Notes under the pieces: model-generated | What the model saw: the letters and a program-made list of their open reading frames with translations, nothing else | The model's database searches: none | Told to the model about the DNA's origin: nothing | NCBI GenBank assembly: GCA_036785665.1 | Contig: JAXIVJ010003334.1 | Coordinates: 31,512-95,511 of the forward strand | Direction of reading: 5' to 3' | DNA length: 64,000 nt | Source: Chirona hameri | Lineage: Eukaryota; Arthropoda; Thecostraca; Balanomorpha; Balanidae | Shown here: positions 12,639-24,600 of the stretch, in pieces | How positions within the stretch are numbered: the stretch's first letter is position 1 | Layout: each line of letters begins with the position of its first letter | Made by a program: the position numbers and the translations under genes

Positions 12639-15600
12639 GCCACCGCCACCGCCACCGCCACCGCCACCGCCACCGCCACCGCCACCGCCACCGCCACCGC
12701 CACCGCCACCGCCACCGCCACCGCCACCGCCACCGCCACCGCCACCGCCACCGCCACCGCCACCGCCACCGCCACCGCCACCGCCACCGCCACCACCATC
12801 GCCGCCACCATCGCCATCGCCGCCACCGCCACCGCCGCCGGCTGTGGTGGAGCACATTATGCAACGAGAGTACCGGCCCGCGAATCTTGCGCTCGTGTTG
12901 TTCGACTAGAGAGCGCCCTGCATTGGGGAAGCGCCCAAGATGAGTCGACTGGTTGTGTGTGCGATGAAGTGCCTGGCTACACATGGCCGGATCAATAAGA
13001 GAGAAATTGTTTGAAAGCGACTCGAAAGCGAGCGCCTCCGCTGATCGATGCGTGTAAGCGGTATGCCAGCACGGCTTTGTTAATTGGAGGAGTTGGTTTT
13101 GGGGCTCAGCGCGGACGAGGCATTCAGAGGAAGATTATGAATGTGGTCAACGTCAACATAACGATCACCGAAATAATGGCGCTGCACTTGAGTACTAACG
13201 GTGTCACTTCCAGAGGAGTGCTAGTCATGTCTGTGTCCTCTCTTACCGCACCTGGCGAACCACACCACAATTCAATGTCTCTTCACCACAGGCGATATGG
13301 CAGACATCAAAGCCAGTGTATTCACGTGTTCCATCCACTCTAATGTCTGGAATAATTCAAGCTAAGTTTGGCTAAATAAACATGAGATTAATTGAACTAA
13401 ATCACGCCACTCCTGGAAGCATGGGATCGAGCGATCGATCGAGCTCGAGCTCCACTGCCTACGATCGAGCTCCGCTGCCCCTGCCTTTTGGGACACGGTT
13501 CGAAGTTACTTTTATGTTGTGCAAAGCTTGCTGTCAGCGAGCAAAGCTACGGATATCCTCAAGCAAACCAGTTCCTTGTTCGCATGCCACGCCATAGCTC
13601 CCCGTCCACATGTGGCTACCTGGAAAGGAGCAGGCACTGTGACATCACATCTGCTAAATTGAACTGATAATATCTCTTTCCAAGTAATCACGCTATTTTA
13701 ATGTTACAGGAAGATGTAAATGATGTAATTGTGTTGCCAGATAGCACACTTGAATAAACGCAAACATAAACTTGTGAATCTTAGACACCGTGGCTAAACA
13801 GTTTAAGCTAGGATTCTCCAAATAAGGAGTGGCAAAGCCCCTTCTCCAGACCGGCAACCACGAACCGGCGACTTTCCGAAAACTGGCGGCATCTCTGTCA
13901 AGTGATCTCTAAGGAGAACCACTATACACGAGCAGCGTTGCCCGCGGAGACGGCGGCAGCAGCAGCAGCAGAGCAGCGGCGCAGCGGAGACGGCGGCAGC
14001 GGCGGCGGCAGAGCGGCGGCACATTCGTCCCTCATCTCCGGCCGGCGTGCAGGGGCGGCTGGTGTCGGCGTACGGCTGCGTCACGCGCCCACAATGGGAG
14101 CCGAATGGTGCGGCACGGCCCACCGCTCTACCTGCCGGCGGTTACGGCTGATCGCCCCTCCCGGCCGCCGTCGCCGCCGCCGCCGCCGAGCGACGATGGC
14201 GGCCAATTGCGACAGATCGGACGAGCCAGACCGAGTAGAAGCAGCCAAACTGAGCCGCGCGAACGGCCGAGTCAGCACGGGACAGCACGAGTCAGCACGA
14301 GGCAGCACGAGCCGAAATGACCGCGCCGAGCCCGTCTCCGAACCACGTGGCCGTCATCTGCTGCCTAATGACGCGGCGCCACTGCGCTGTGTCGGCGACC
14401 GTTCGACTGCGAGAGACGGCGACCGTTCGCTGGGGAACAGGTGGGGTGAGGAGAGAAGATTCGCCGCTCCTCCGTCTGGCGCTGACCGAAGCTCAGGCCG
14501 CGTCGGCACTGGACATGGCGGTCGGTACCTCTACCTCCAGCGGTACGGTCGCGTGGGACACTATCGGAGCCTGCGGACGTGAGGCTGCAGGTCAATCGTA
14601 AACGCAAGCAGCCGGCGACTTAGCTGGATTATCTTCGGCGGCTATCTTTAGAGTCGCGACTGGCCTGATGGACTGCTGGTTGTCGGCGCACAGCAGGAAT
14701 GCCGCATCGGTGCATCTCATTCACTGGCTCAGAGGAGCCGCCGCGGCGGAGCAGGCGCGCAGTGCGGCTCGTAAGGTGAGAGACTCGGTGGCGCTTGGTT
14801 CTAACAGTGAGCACCTTAATGACTCTGTAGTGACCGACCCAGCGGCACCAGGCCCGGCCGTTGTGAAGAAACCTGTGTCTGGTTGTGGTCAGTTATCACT
14901 GCCCACTGAGTGGTGCGGCCGCCTCCCTGACCTCCAACGAGCGTCTATTGTGCACCTCCCGCCTGCGGACGGTGATTAGGGGAACAGATTACCCCCCGCG
15001 GCCCTGCCGGCTACCACGGGGCAATGACATCGGCCCTCCGCCCGCTATGAAGCGGACGCACCGGGAATGGAACTACCCGCGGAGTGTCGGCGCGAGCGGT
15101 CATGTCGACATCAATTACCTGTTCACCGAGGTGAAGACTGTGACCGCGTTAGGCCCATCATCCGAGTGAAAACCTGCTCCTGCATGCTGGACATAATTGG
15201 GTGGAATCTGGCCGGAGTCGACGAGGGTAATGGCTTTATGAGAGCGGGGAACAATAAATTACGCTGGTAAGCCCTTGGTGCGTGAGCGACCGCGGCTGTC
15301 GTGGTCGTCACGGCGTGGTGCACTAATTGCGTTACGCCGGCGCGGGCTTGCTCGCCTTGCCCCAGGCCGGCGGATGCCACTTGGCCTGCCCCAGCTTTTT
15401 GAATGCTTTCGACCGCTTTGTGTTTCTCTAAGATAACGCAACTCTACAAAAACGTGCATTGTTTACGGTGAGCTAGTTTGAGGCCTGGTGATTCAGTAGC
15501 CGTACAAAAAGCCTCGCGTGTCCAGATTCACTGGACGGGGCCTCATACGTGGTATACGAGACTAACCTCGGCCCTCGCCCCTCAGCGTTACAAGATTTGT

Positions 15601-18600
15601 TCTGATGCCACCGATCTGACCATTCTCGCCCGGCTATCTCGCGTCTGAGCCTAATGTAATGACCACTGGTATCGGCCGCATCAAAACCGCCTTGATAAGT
15701 CCTAAATAAATGATGTGCTGGAATTCAAATAATGGCGATAGATATCAGATGGCTGACGCGGACTTCAACAATGGGAGAGTAATAGAAGAACACGACCTGG
15801 GGAAAACTACATCATTATTTCGCGGCGATCGAGTGCGTTTTTATTCAGGCTGCGGGTCCAATTTTCGTCGGCGGACATAATGGAGGGGGTCGCCGGTGAT
15901 TATTGATCGCACCATCTATTTGACCGGGGAGGGCCGAGCCTTCAACACAGCCCGGTCACGCGCCTGTCTCAGATTACTGTAATCAGCACGGGCCGCACCG
16001 AGGCGCGGCAGGCGCCGACTGTGCAGGACGGACGCAGTGCAGGCTGGCTCAGGTCAGTGGCAGGCGGCAGGTCTTCTGTGGACGGGCGCAGTGCAGGCTG
16101 ACGCAGGTCAGTGGCAGGCGGCAGGTCTTCTGTGGACGGGCGCAGTGCAGGCTGACGCAGGTCAGTGGCAGGCGGCAGGTCTTCTGTGGACGGGCGCAGT
16201 GCAGGCTGACGCAGGTCAGTGGCAGGCGGCAGTTCTTCTGTGGACGGGCGCAGTGCAGGCTGACGCAGGTCAGTGGCAGGCGCCGACTGTGCAGGACGGA
16301 CGCAGTGCAGGCTGACGCAGGTCAGTGGCAGGCGGCAGGTCTTCTGTGGACGGGCGCAGTGCAGGCTGACGCAGGTCAGTGGCAGGCGGCAGGTCTTCTG
16401 TGGACGGGCGCAGTGCAGGCTGACGCAGGTCAGTGGCAGGCGGCAGGTCTTCTGTGGACGGGCGCAGTGCAGGCTGACGCAGGTCAGTGGCAGGCGGCAG
16501 GTCTTCTGTGGACGGGCGCAGTGCAGGCTGACGCAGGTCAGTGGCAGGCGGCAGGTCTTCTGTGGACGGGCGCAGTGCAGGCTGACGCAGGTCAGTGGCA
16601 GGCGGCAGGTCTTCTGTGGACGGGCGCAGTGCAGGCTGACGCAGGTCAGTGGCAGGCGGCAGGTCTTCTGTGGACGGGCGCAGTGCAGGCTGACGCAGAC
16701 CTGTGGCAGGCGCCGACTGTGCAGGACGGGCGCAGTGCAGGCTGACGCTTGCGCCACAGGCTGGACTTAGTACAAACTGAACTTAACACACGATCTAAAA
16801 TCCACACCGATAGTGCAGGAAGCTGATAACGTTTAGCTCAAAGTTGCGCTGGGGCTATATACAATATACATACAGGCCGCGTGGTACAGAGACAAATGGT
16901 ATGCTGCCCGATATAGCAAAGGGAGTAATGTGCGTCTTTGTCCGTCTTGCTTCGACAGGTCAGTTTTCACTTACAGACCGAAGTTGGCCTCTCCCAGTTC
17001 TCTTGTTTCACTGGAATCCCTTTTCTTTCGCCATTTCTAATGGCTATTGTCTCTGACTTTTTAGGTTCGCAGCAAAAACAAGCCTCTTTAAGTTCTTTTA
17101 TATGGTGGCTTTCTTTCTAAGGCTGCCCAGACGATACAAAAGGTGACCTTTGGCCCTCTCTTTTTGCCACAGTGAAAACCCATTGAGTAATTTCGGACGT
17201 TTCCTTGAGTTGTTTGTGCGAACCTCCAGGCCAAGTTTTTTTTGACGACTGGCACACACAGATCTCGCGCGTTTTAAAAGCCTTCCAACAATAGTCACAT
17301 TATCTATCTTCCCGGCGAACCCATAGCATATCTGTTCTCAAAACATGTTGTTTTAAATTCCATTGATACTCTCAAGGCCTATGGGACATATACTATCGTG
17401 TGCTGGTGTATATCATTCGTGCTTTTTAATAGTGGATCAATTTAGTCATAGGCAAAAAAGAGACGTCACAGAATATAACTGGAACTGTTTTATCATAAAT
17501 CACATACACACGCTAAATTTGCTAAGTCGCTGTTGAATTTGTTACCTTGTTTGCTCTGGCGCCTAATCTTTATTATGGCTTAAAATAAATGTACAGATAA
17601 ATACATCAATAACAATCCATTGTTTCGCAAAGAACATTTGTGCAATTTTTGCGGCAGTTATCGTAAATGGAAGAAGGTATCCCAAAAACGGTTTGGAATA
17701 TTCACGTTCTGATTCTTATCGTCCATAAGCTGAGGTGGTTGATGAAGTACTTATTACTTGGAACTATTTATTCCTCGTAGCTGTTTTCTATTGAACACGT
17801 ATACAATAAATTCAAAACTACCCAAACCTTTTAATCTCCTACATCGATTATCTGCTGCAAACATTGTCAACCTTCAATGCCGCTTTGTTTTAACATAGTC
17901 ACTGTAGCGCGGCCACATCGAACTGAATACCCAATCAGCTCCTCTCTGCTCCCGCCCGCTCGTCTAATCCAGCGCCGTAAGTGCACAGTCGAATCGTGCT
18001 AATTTGCACAGCGATCCTAAGTGACAGCGACGGCGGACGATGCTGAGTTGTGCCTGCCGCGGCCGCCGATCGCCGTGTCGCTGTCTCGTTCCACTCCGAC
18101 GGGCATGCGTCAGTGGTGCGGCGGCATCAGCAACGTCAGCGACGTCAGTGGCGTCAGCGGCGGCCATTTGCATCGCCTGATGACTCCATGTACCGGCGGC
18201 GGCGGCGGCGAGAGCCGGGAAGGGCGAGGCTTTCCCACCGCGCCACTGCGCTAGGCTCAGTCGCTTTTCCGACAGCTGCTGCCACACAGAGGCCTCCCCC
18301 GATCATGTTCGCGAGCGACGCCGTGAAAACTTCCCGGCCACACGGCCGGCGCTATCATGCAATCGCGGCATTTCTCCGGAAGAGACGGTAATCAGATTCG
18401 ATGCAGCATTGAGTTGAGTTACTCACCAGTGAACGTACCGAGTACATACAAAAGTGAGAGTTTTCGTTGTTGTTGTTAAATGTCTATTTTAATCAAGCAG
18501 TGGACACTGCGAGCAGACATAGTTGACTGCAGTTGTCATTGCACGTGAAGTGAAGGACCCACTGTTAACCTCTGTACTTACAGCATGTCCTGTTGCTTAT

Positions 18601-21600
18601 TTGCCATGTAAGCTGTGGGGTATTCGCCAAATTTAGAGTCTAATACAGGTACTGCGCTTCCCTGTTCTTAAGATAACTTTTACCTTTGATAAAAGTGTAG
18701 CCTATGTTAATTGCAAACACGTGGAGTTTACTTGTGGGTTTGGAACAATTGTAAATGTAAATGGCCGTGGATATTCAGGCTCGTGTAAACACGCACCTAG
18801 ATAACGTAATTAATTCGATGTCAACTTTCATAATATAAATTTGATAAATCGACAGTTCAAACAGCCAATATTGTATGATGTAATCTTAAATGACTATGTC
18901 GTAACAATCTAAAAAGCACCGATTATCTGCCCCATCGCATTTTGCCAGTCCTTGATATTTAGTTGGCCAAACCTGTGGAAATCCCGAACAATTTTGCTTC
19001 TTGTGTACAATCTATTGTACATGCATGTACGTTATTTGTTTGACACCTGGCATATCGCTTTAAATGTACGGCTACTAAACACTTTCCCGTAAATATTTTC
19101 GATGTAATTTCACTTTCCCTGGTTTGCTCGTTTATGCCCATGTCTCCGCACCGCGGAACAGCTCTTTTATCAGCGTTGACGGTTGTTCCACATTCCCACC
19201 ATCCTCGCATGCAATCGCTGAGTTAAACTCCAGCTATCTACACAATCTGGTCTGTCTGGAGTACATGGCTGCTTACCACTCAGTAGTGGTGACACACCGG
19301 TGACATGAGTTGGTCAGTTGCGACACATAACGCGCCTTAATTTAGGCATCCGCAGCGGAAATACCGGAGACAAAGTCGATGCATCAAGACATTAAGAGTT
19401 CGATGTGTTGGTCGGGAATTCTTGTAAATAGCACTAAGAACGCGTACGACATGCGGAGTCGCATGCGAGACTCAGTCATAATGACGCCAACTTTTTATGC
19501 CATTATGCCGTTTCCGTTAAATATAATAAACTTCCTCTGACGGTAATCATAAACATCACATAGCCATACCAATTTCTTAGCAATATTGTGACACATTTTC
19601 CATAAAAAACAATTACCTCATCACATCAGCCTAGACTGAAGAGACATTCCTTTAGTGCTGATACCAGATCCAGCAAAGGGCCGACCTTTTCGTGATGCAC
19701 ATGTTGTCGAATATTCCCACCTTTGTATCTCAATTACGGCCACTGTCCATGCGCACAATCCCACAGCATACCCCAGTGCTATAAATATGCTAGCTGTGTG
19801 AGCCATACAAGAGAAAACTAAGCGTCAGTGCGTTATAGAAACTCAACAGCGATCGTATCAGCGTACGCTACACTACCCCGTCGTTTCAGTTCAGCACGCA
19901 TCAGTGCATTGTAACGCAGCAGGGCTGCACCAAGAACAGTAGCGTGGGACCCTGCAACCGGAGTTGATCCCTCTGACGACCCCTCTGACCCCGTGCTCTC
20001 ATGTCCACAGGCGTTTGCACCAACAACACCGCTCCCAGCGTTAGCAGTATCAATCGTATTCTGCGCAACCGCGCCGCTGAGCGGGCCGCAGCCGAGTTCG
20101 CGCGCGTTGCAGGCTACGGGTTCTACCACCCCTACGCCGCTGCCCTTCCGTACCCTCCGGCGGTGTGGCCGGGCTTGTCAGCCCCGAGTCCAGCCACCGG
20201 CGGAGGACTGACGATCACTCCTCCGGCCGGAGACAACGCGTCATCGGCCAGCTCCACCTCACCGAAACCCAGCCTCGAAGGTGAGTCCAGGGAGAGAGAG
20301 GAGGCAGACCAGATGGGTGTGGGAGTCCGGAGAGAGGGGTGGTTGGGTGAAGCCCGCCCCTGTAGCTCAGTCGGGAGGGTGATGGGCTTTTGACCTCACC
20401 CGGTGTGGCAGCCCGGGTTCGAGTCGCTTCAGCGCTCGCTATTTGCCCCTGACTGGGATGGCCGCGTTCAATCTCAGGTGACGTCAGAGGGCGGGGCAGA
20501 CCGTGTCCAGGTATGTCTGGCACGTAAAACTTTCGCCTCTAAACTCTGCCGGATACCAGGAATTGTTCGATCGAGTGGTGGGGTCAGGGCCTGCGGAACA
20601 AGCTATGCTTAGCGCGGGGCCTGACCTCGGAAATCCAACCATTCAAAAGATTCGGACTAAATAACGAAAACAGCCTCTACGGTGAGTACAGAGGGAGGGG
20701 AGATGAGGGAGTTGGGGTACGGTGAAGGTAATGGGTAGAAATGGGATGGGTATGGGATGGGATGGGATGGTTATGAATGGTGGAGTAACAAGAGCAGTTG
20801 TCTTTGAGCTTTTTCGACGTCTGATATCAGCGTTGAGGAAATAAGCGTCGTGAAAAGAAGTTGTCAGTTAATAGTTATCGTGTTAACTCATTTTTGTTTT
20901 GCTTTTGTATTCCCCAAAGAGAGATGGCGTCAAAATACTTAAGCTAGTTGAATACTGGCGTACTTAAAATCCGTCTGTCCGATGATTATCGACCGGCTTA
21001 TGTCAAACTCGGAGCGTGAGTAGAGGCTGCTGCACGCTTACTCTGGGATGAATCTCACCGCGTAGATCCAAAAGTCACGCTTCACGCCGATCGAGTCATG
21101 GCTGGCTCGTAGTACGCCTCAGGACGAGGCATCACGTCACGTTACGGCCGAGCGCGCACGGCTTGGACTCGCTGAACCCCGACTTCAAAAGCTCCCGCGG
21201 TGAACGGGCGCGCGAGGGCACTTCACGCCGTCATCGAACAGCTTGGGCGCGCCGAAATCCGGGCTGGCGTGGTGCTGTGTGGAACCGGAGCATGTGTTGA
21301 TGTATTCATCTTATCACGGCTGTAGTCCGAGCCGTTCCAGGGCGAGATAATACGACCATCAAGCAGGATGAGAGATTCGTGTTGTCACTGGCGCTTGGTG
21401 GTCGGTGCATGTGTTGATCACGTGTTAATCTCTCTGCGAGTGTCATGTTAATTTAAAGACCCGTGCTAGTGCGATTTCGGAGCATAAGACCGCCCTCCTG
21501 ATTTCGCGTTCAAGACATGGTGATCAGAACAATAGATAGTTGATCGGAAGAGGCTGATAGCTGAGATCATGAGTTTTGTAAATGTCAGCTAAACATGTAT

Positions 21601-24600
21601 CCAATGGATGACATATTTCGGGATAAGGAGATGAAACCATCACTCTGTCTCTTACTCTGGTTATCGCGACCATGGATTTATGAGGATGTTCTTATAGTTG
21701 TGTTCAGTTATATACAAATACACACCTGATAAGTGAAAGCAGATAAGGCAAATAAAAACCCAAAATGTGTCTAGGCTCCTGCTTGCAAATTGCAATACTG
21801 ATTGTGAATAAACAGATTTTCTAGCTGTCAGAAAATACAATTATCTTTAAAGGGAATGTTTCACCTTTGCAGACTGGTTATTGATTCACCTTTTTGGAAG
21901 ATTTAATCACGATTCATTTTGGAATATGAATGATTCAGTCACCGTTTGATTCATGGATAACCATTGTGAGAAATGATTCTTTCCAATTCAAAGAATCAAA
22001 ACATTTTTTGATCAAATCACGTTTGACTCACCATTGAAATAGCATTGCACAGTCTTTTGATTCAATCAGCCTTGTTTCTATGCGGGTTTTAATTCACTCA
22101 CGATTCATGAATAAACAAATCTGGTGGTGAATCGATTTTTCTTTTATTCAAGGGATTTTATGTCTAAATTATTAAGTCATTTGCCCCAAAACTTATCCGT
22201 TTTTAAGCAATTTAATTTATAATTTGCAAAATGGGGTCTAGGCTAATCCCGCCGCTGATTGGCTGACAGCGACTTCAAGATTGTTGGTCCTGGAAGTCAG
22301 ACGACCTGTATTTCTCGAACCTTGGCGAGTACGATGTAAACAACGGCCAACGCGATAGGTTGCGGTCCAAGATGAAGTTTTCACGTTGCTTGAAGTCTCA
22401 GTTATGGATTGATTGTTTTTGTTAAATAAATATTGAGCTATCGCAATGCCTTGCACTCGTCATTGTGTTCTGTGCGGGAGAAGACACAGTTCCACAATGT
22501 TTGTATTTAATACGCCAGAATTGCTTGGAAACGATTGTGCCATATGTTGGCAGCTAAATATTTTCTTTATCGCTCTGTAGCTCAATAATGACGTCATCAT
22601 CCCACATTAAAAAATCTTAATTTGTAGAAAGTTAAGTGACTTTTCGAGAGAAAAAATATCACCATCGTTTTCAGCAGCACTTACTTCATATTTTCGACTA
22701 ACACCAGCGTATATTTGACAACTTTCAGAAAGGTCAAACATTGCCTTTTATATATTTGACTGGTCTACTCATGGAGTCGTCACTAAACAAAAATAGCATA
22801 ACCTGCCGAGTTTAATAAAAATTGGGTTTGGCCACTTAAGTTACAGATGAAATCATAAATCTCCTTTCCATTTCGCGCAAACTTTTTTTTTACTGACCTC
22901 GGAACTTCGTAAAATAATACGTGCCTGAACGTGTATGGGTGGTTAAAGCTTCACATTTTCCATATAACGAACCAAAGTCTCGTTACACTGTTCGGGCCGG
23001 GACTATTTTCAAACAGCGCCCCGCCCAGTGCACACCTGTCTGGTGACGATCAGAGGAAGCCGACACGACACCGACACCGACACCGCGCCGACACCGCGCC
23101 GACCCTGTGCCAACCCTGTGCTTTACTACCTGACGACACCGCCGGCCGACGCCGACCGATCGTAAAGTTAATTGGATGCTGAGCAGGCGACCACTATCAG
23201 CGGCATCGAGCCGCGCCGTGCCATGCCTCACCGGGCTTTTAGTGTGACAGCGGCGGGGAGGCGGCGCGCCGGCGCCAAACGCGGCGCACGGCCCGACGAG
23301 ACGTCTCCGACGCGGAGGTGACATAAGCGGCCGTAGCGGCCGGCCGCGTCCGCCCCGAATCCAATTATAAATTCCCATCCGGTTAATGTCACCGGCTAAT
23401 TATCCATCTAATGATTTCATTTGACCTGACGTTATCGGTCGCTGAGTTATAGTAGCGCACTAATGAAGAGGTGTAGCGCCCAGCTCCTCAATGCTTTCTC
23501 TAACAAGCTTGTAATTTCGGGGATAATTGATCGGATGGGACGTCAAATCCTACGTTTGTTGTGCGATCGGGTGATAGGTGCGGCGAGCGCGGCGCTCTGC
23601 AGCGCGCCGCGGCCATCGCGACGCGCTGCAGCGCTGCAGACGCCGCGCCCGCGCCGCGCCGCCACCGCCGCACGGGCGTCACTTACGCCGCCGTACCGCC
23701 GCCGCGGGCCGGGCGCGGGCCGGGCGCGGCACCCTTTGCGTGCTGATGGTCTGGGTGGAGTCCCGTCGGTGGGCCGTGGGCCGACTGACGGATTATCCGG
23801 GCTTGGTGGGTCTGACCTTGTGTCACCGGCGCTGGGGGCAGTCACGCCCCAGGAGAGACGGGTCTGTGGGCGGGAGATGGACGCTCGGCGGTAATGGACA
23901 GATGCTGGTCCGATCGCTATATGTAAATGTAATGCTCATGAGTACAGGCGGTTTCAGCTGCTTGTGCAACATGCACTTGCATCTTGTTTTTCATCTGATT
24001 GTTACTCTTGTTTGGATGTGATTACCCATTATATATAAAACAATATTAATTGCACCTGTTGCCAGACATACAATGCATCAGTTACTACTTCTCTGTTCCC
24101 CCACCTGGCCGAATTTCACCGATACCATTTTACTGCATCCTAACCTGACAATGTTCCATATCTGACCGAGTCACCCACCTGACCTCATCCCCCACCCGAT
24201 CGAAGCCCTCATCTGGCCAAATCACCCATCTTGCCGCGCCTCCCATCTGACCAAGTCCGCTCCTGCCTGCAGAGAGCGAGTCGCGACGCGAGTTGGAGAC
24301 GAGTCGCGGCGCTGACTCGGACTCGGAGCAGCCCAAGTTCCGCCGAAACCGGACCACCTTCTCTCAGGAGCAGCTGGAGGAGCTCGAGAAGGAGTTCGAG
24401 AAGACCCACTACCCGTGCGTCAACGCCCGCGAGCGGCTTGCCAGCCGTACGGTGCTCTCCGAGGCGCGAGTTCAGGTGAGCTGCGCCGAGGAACGGGAAC
24501 GCGGTGATGAGATGGTGGACTTGGACTCACCCGTGGTGGGATGCTTTGTGAGAGGGCGCAGATATCGAGTCCTGACTGACGGTATCTGACTGACTGTATC

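Larger units (their letters stand above)
11157..20010 (+). other. eyegone intron 3 (8.9 kb)
   Basis: Contains three tandem arrays (11176-11221, 12554-12840, 16008-16747) and two CpG-rich islands (13950-14600, 17990-18260). Stretches 11230-12420, 15200-15990, 16760-17940 and 18400-19980 show nothing I can name; some (for example 15640-15930) are rich in GATA and TAAT cores and could be regulatory, but that is only a guess. Confidence 0.7.
20281..24272 (+). other. eyegone intron 4 (4.0 kb)
   Basis: Contains a tRNA-like SINE head (20354-20437), a GGGAT microsatellite (20741-20770), a truncated GATTCA-rich MITE (21869-22157), a CCGACA repeat and a CpG-rich island (23059-23780). 20780-21860 and 22170-23050 hold nothing I can name. 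Confidence 0.7.

Noticed and set aside
12433..12998. Proline-rich, His-Arg or Thr-Ala repeat proteins
   Set aside because: Frames through the CCGCCA microsatellite; no conserved sequence outside it.
13902..14582. A 226-codon gene inside intron 3
   Set aside because: CpG-rich composition keeps several frames open; no homology, start context or splice support.
16008..16757. A 262-residue Cys-rich repeat protein on the - strand
   Set aside because: A by-product of the 54-bp minisatellite within an eyegone intron; the + strand is open too.
20354..20437. A functional tRNA
   Set aside because: Box A and B are present but the anticodon and T arms do not pair; SINE head or pseudogene is more likely.
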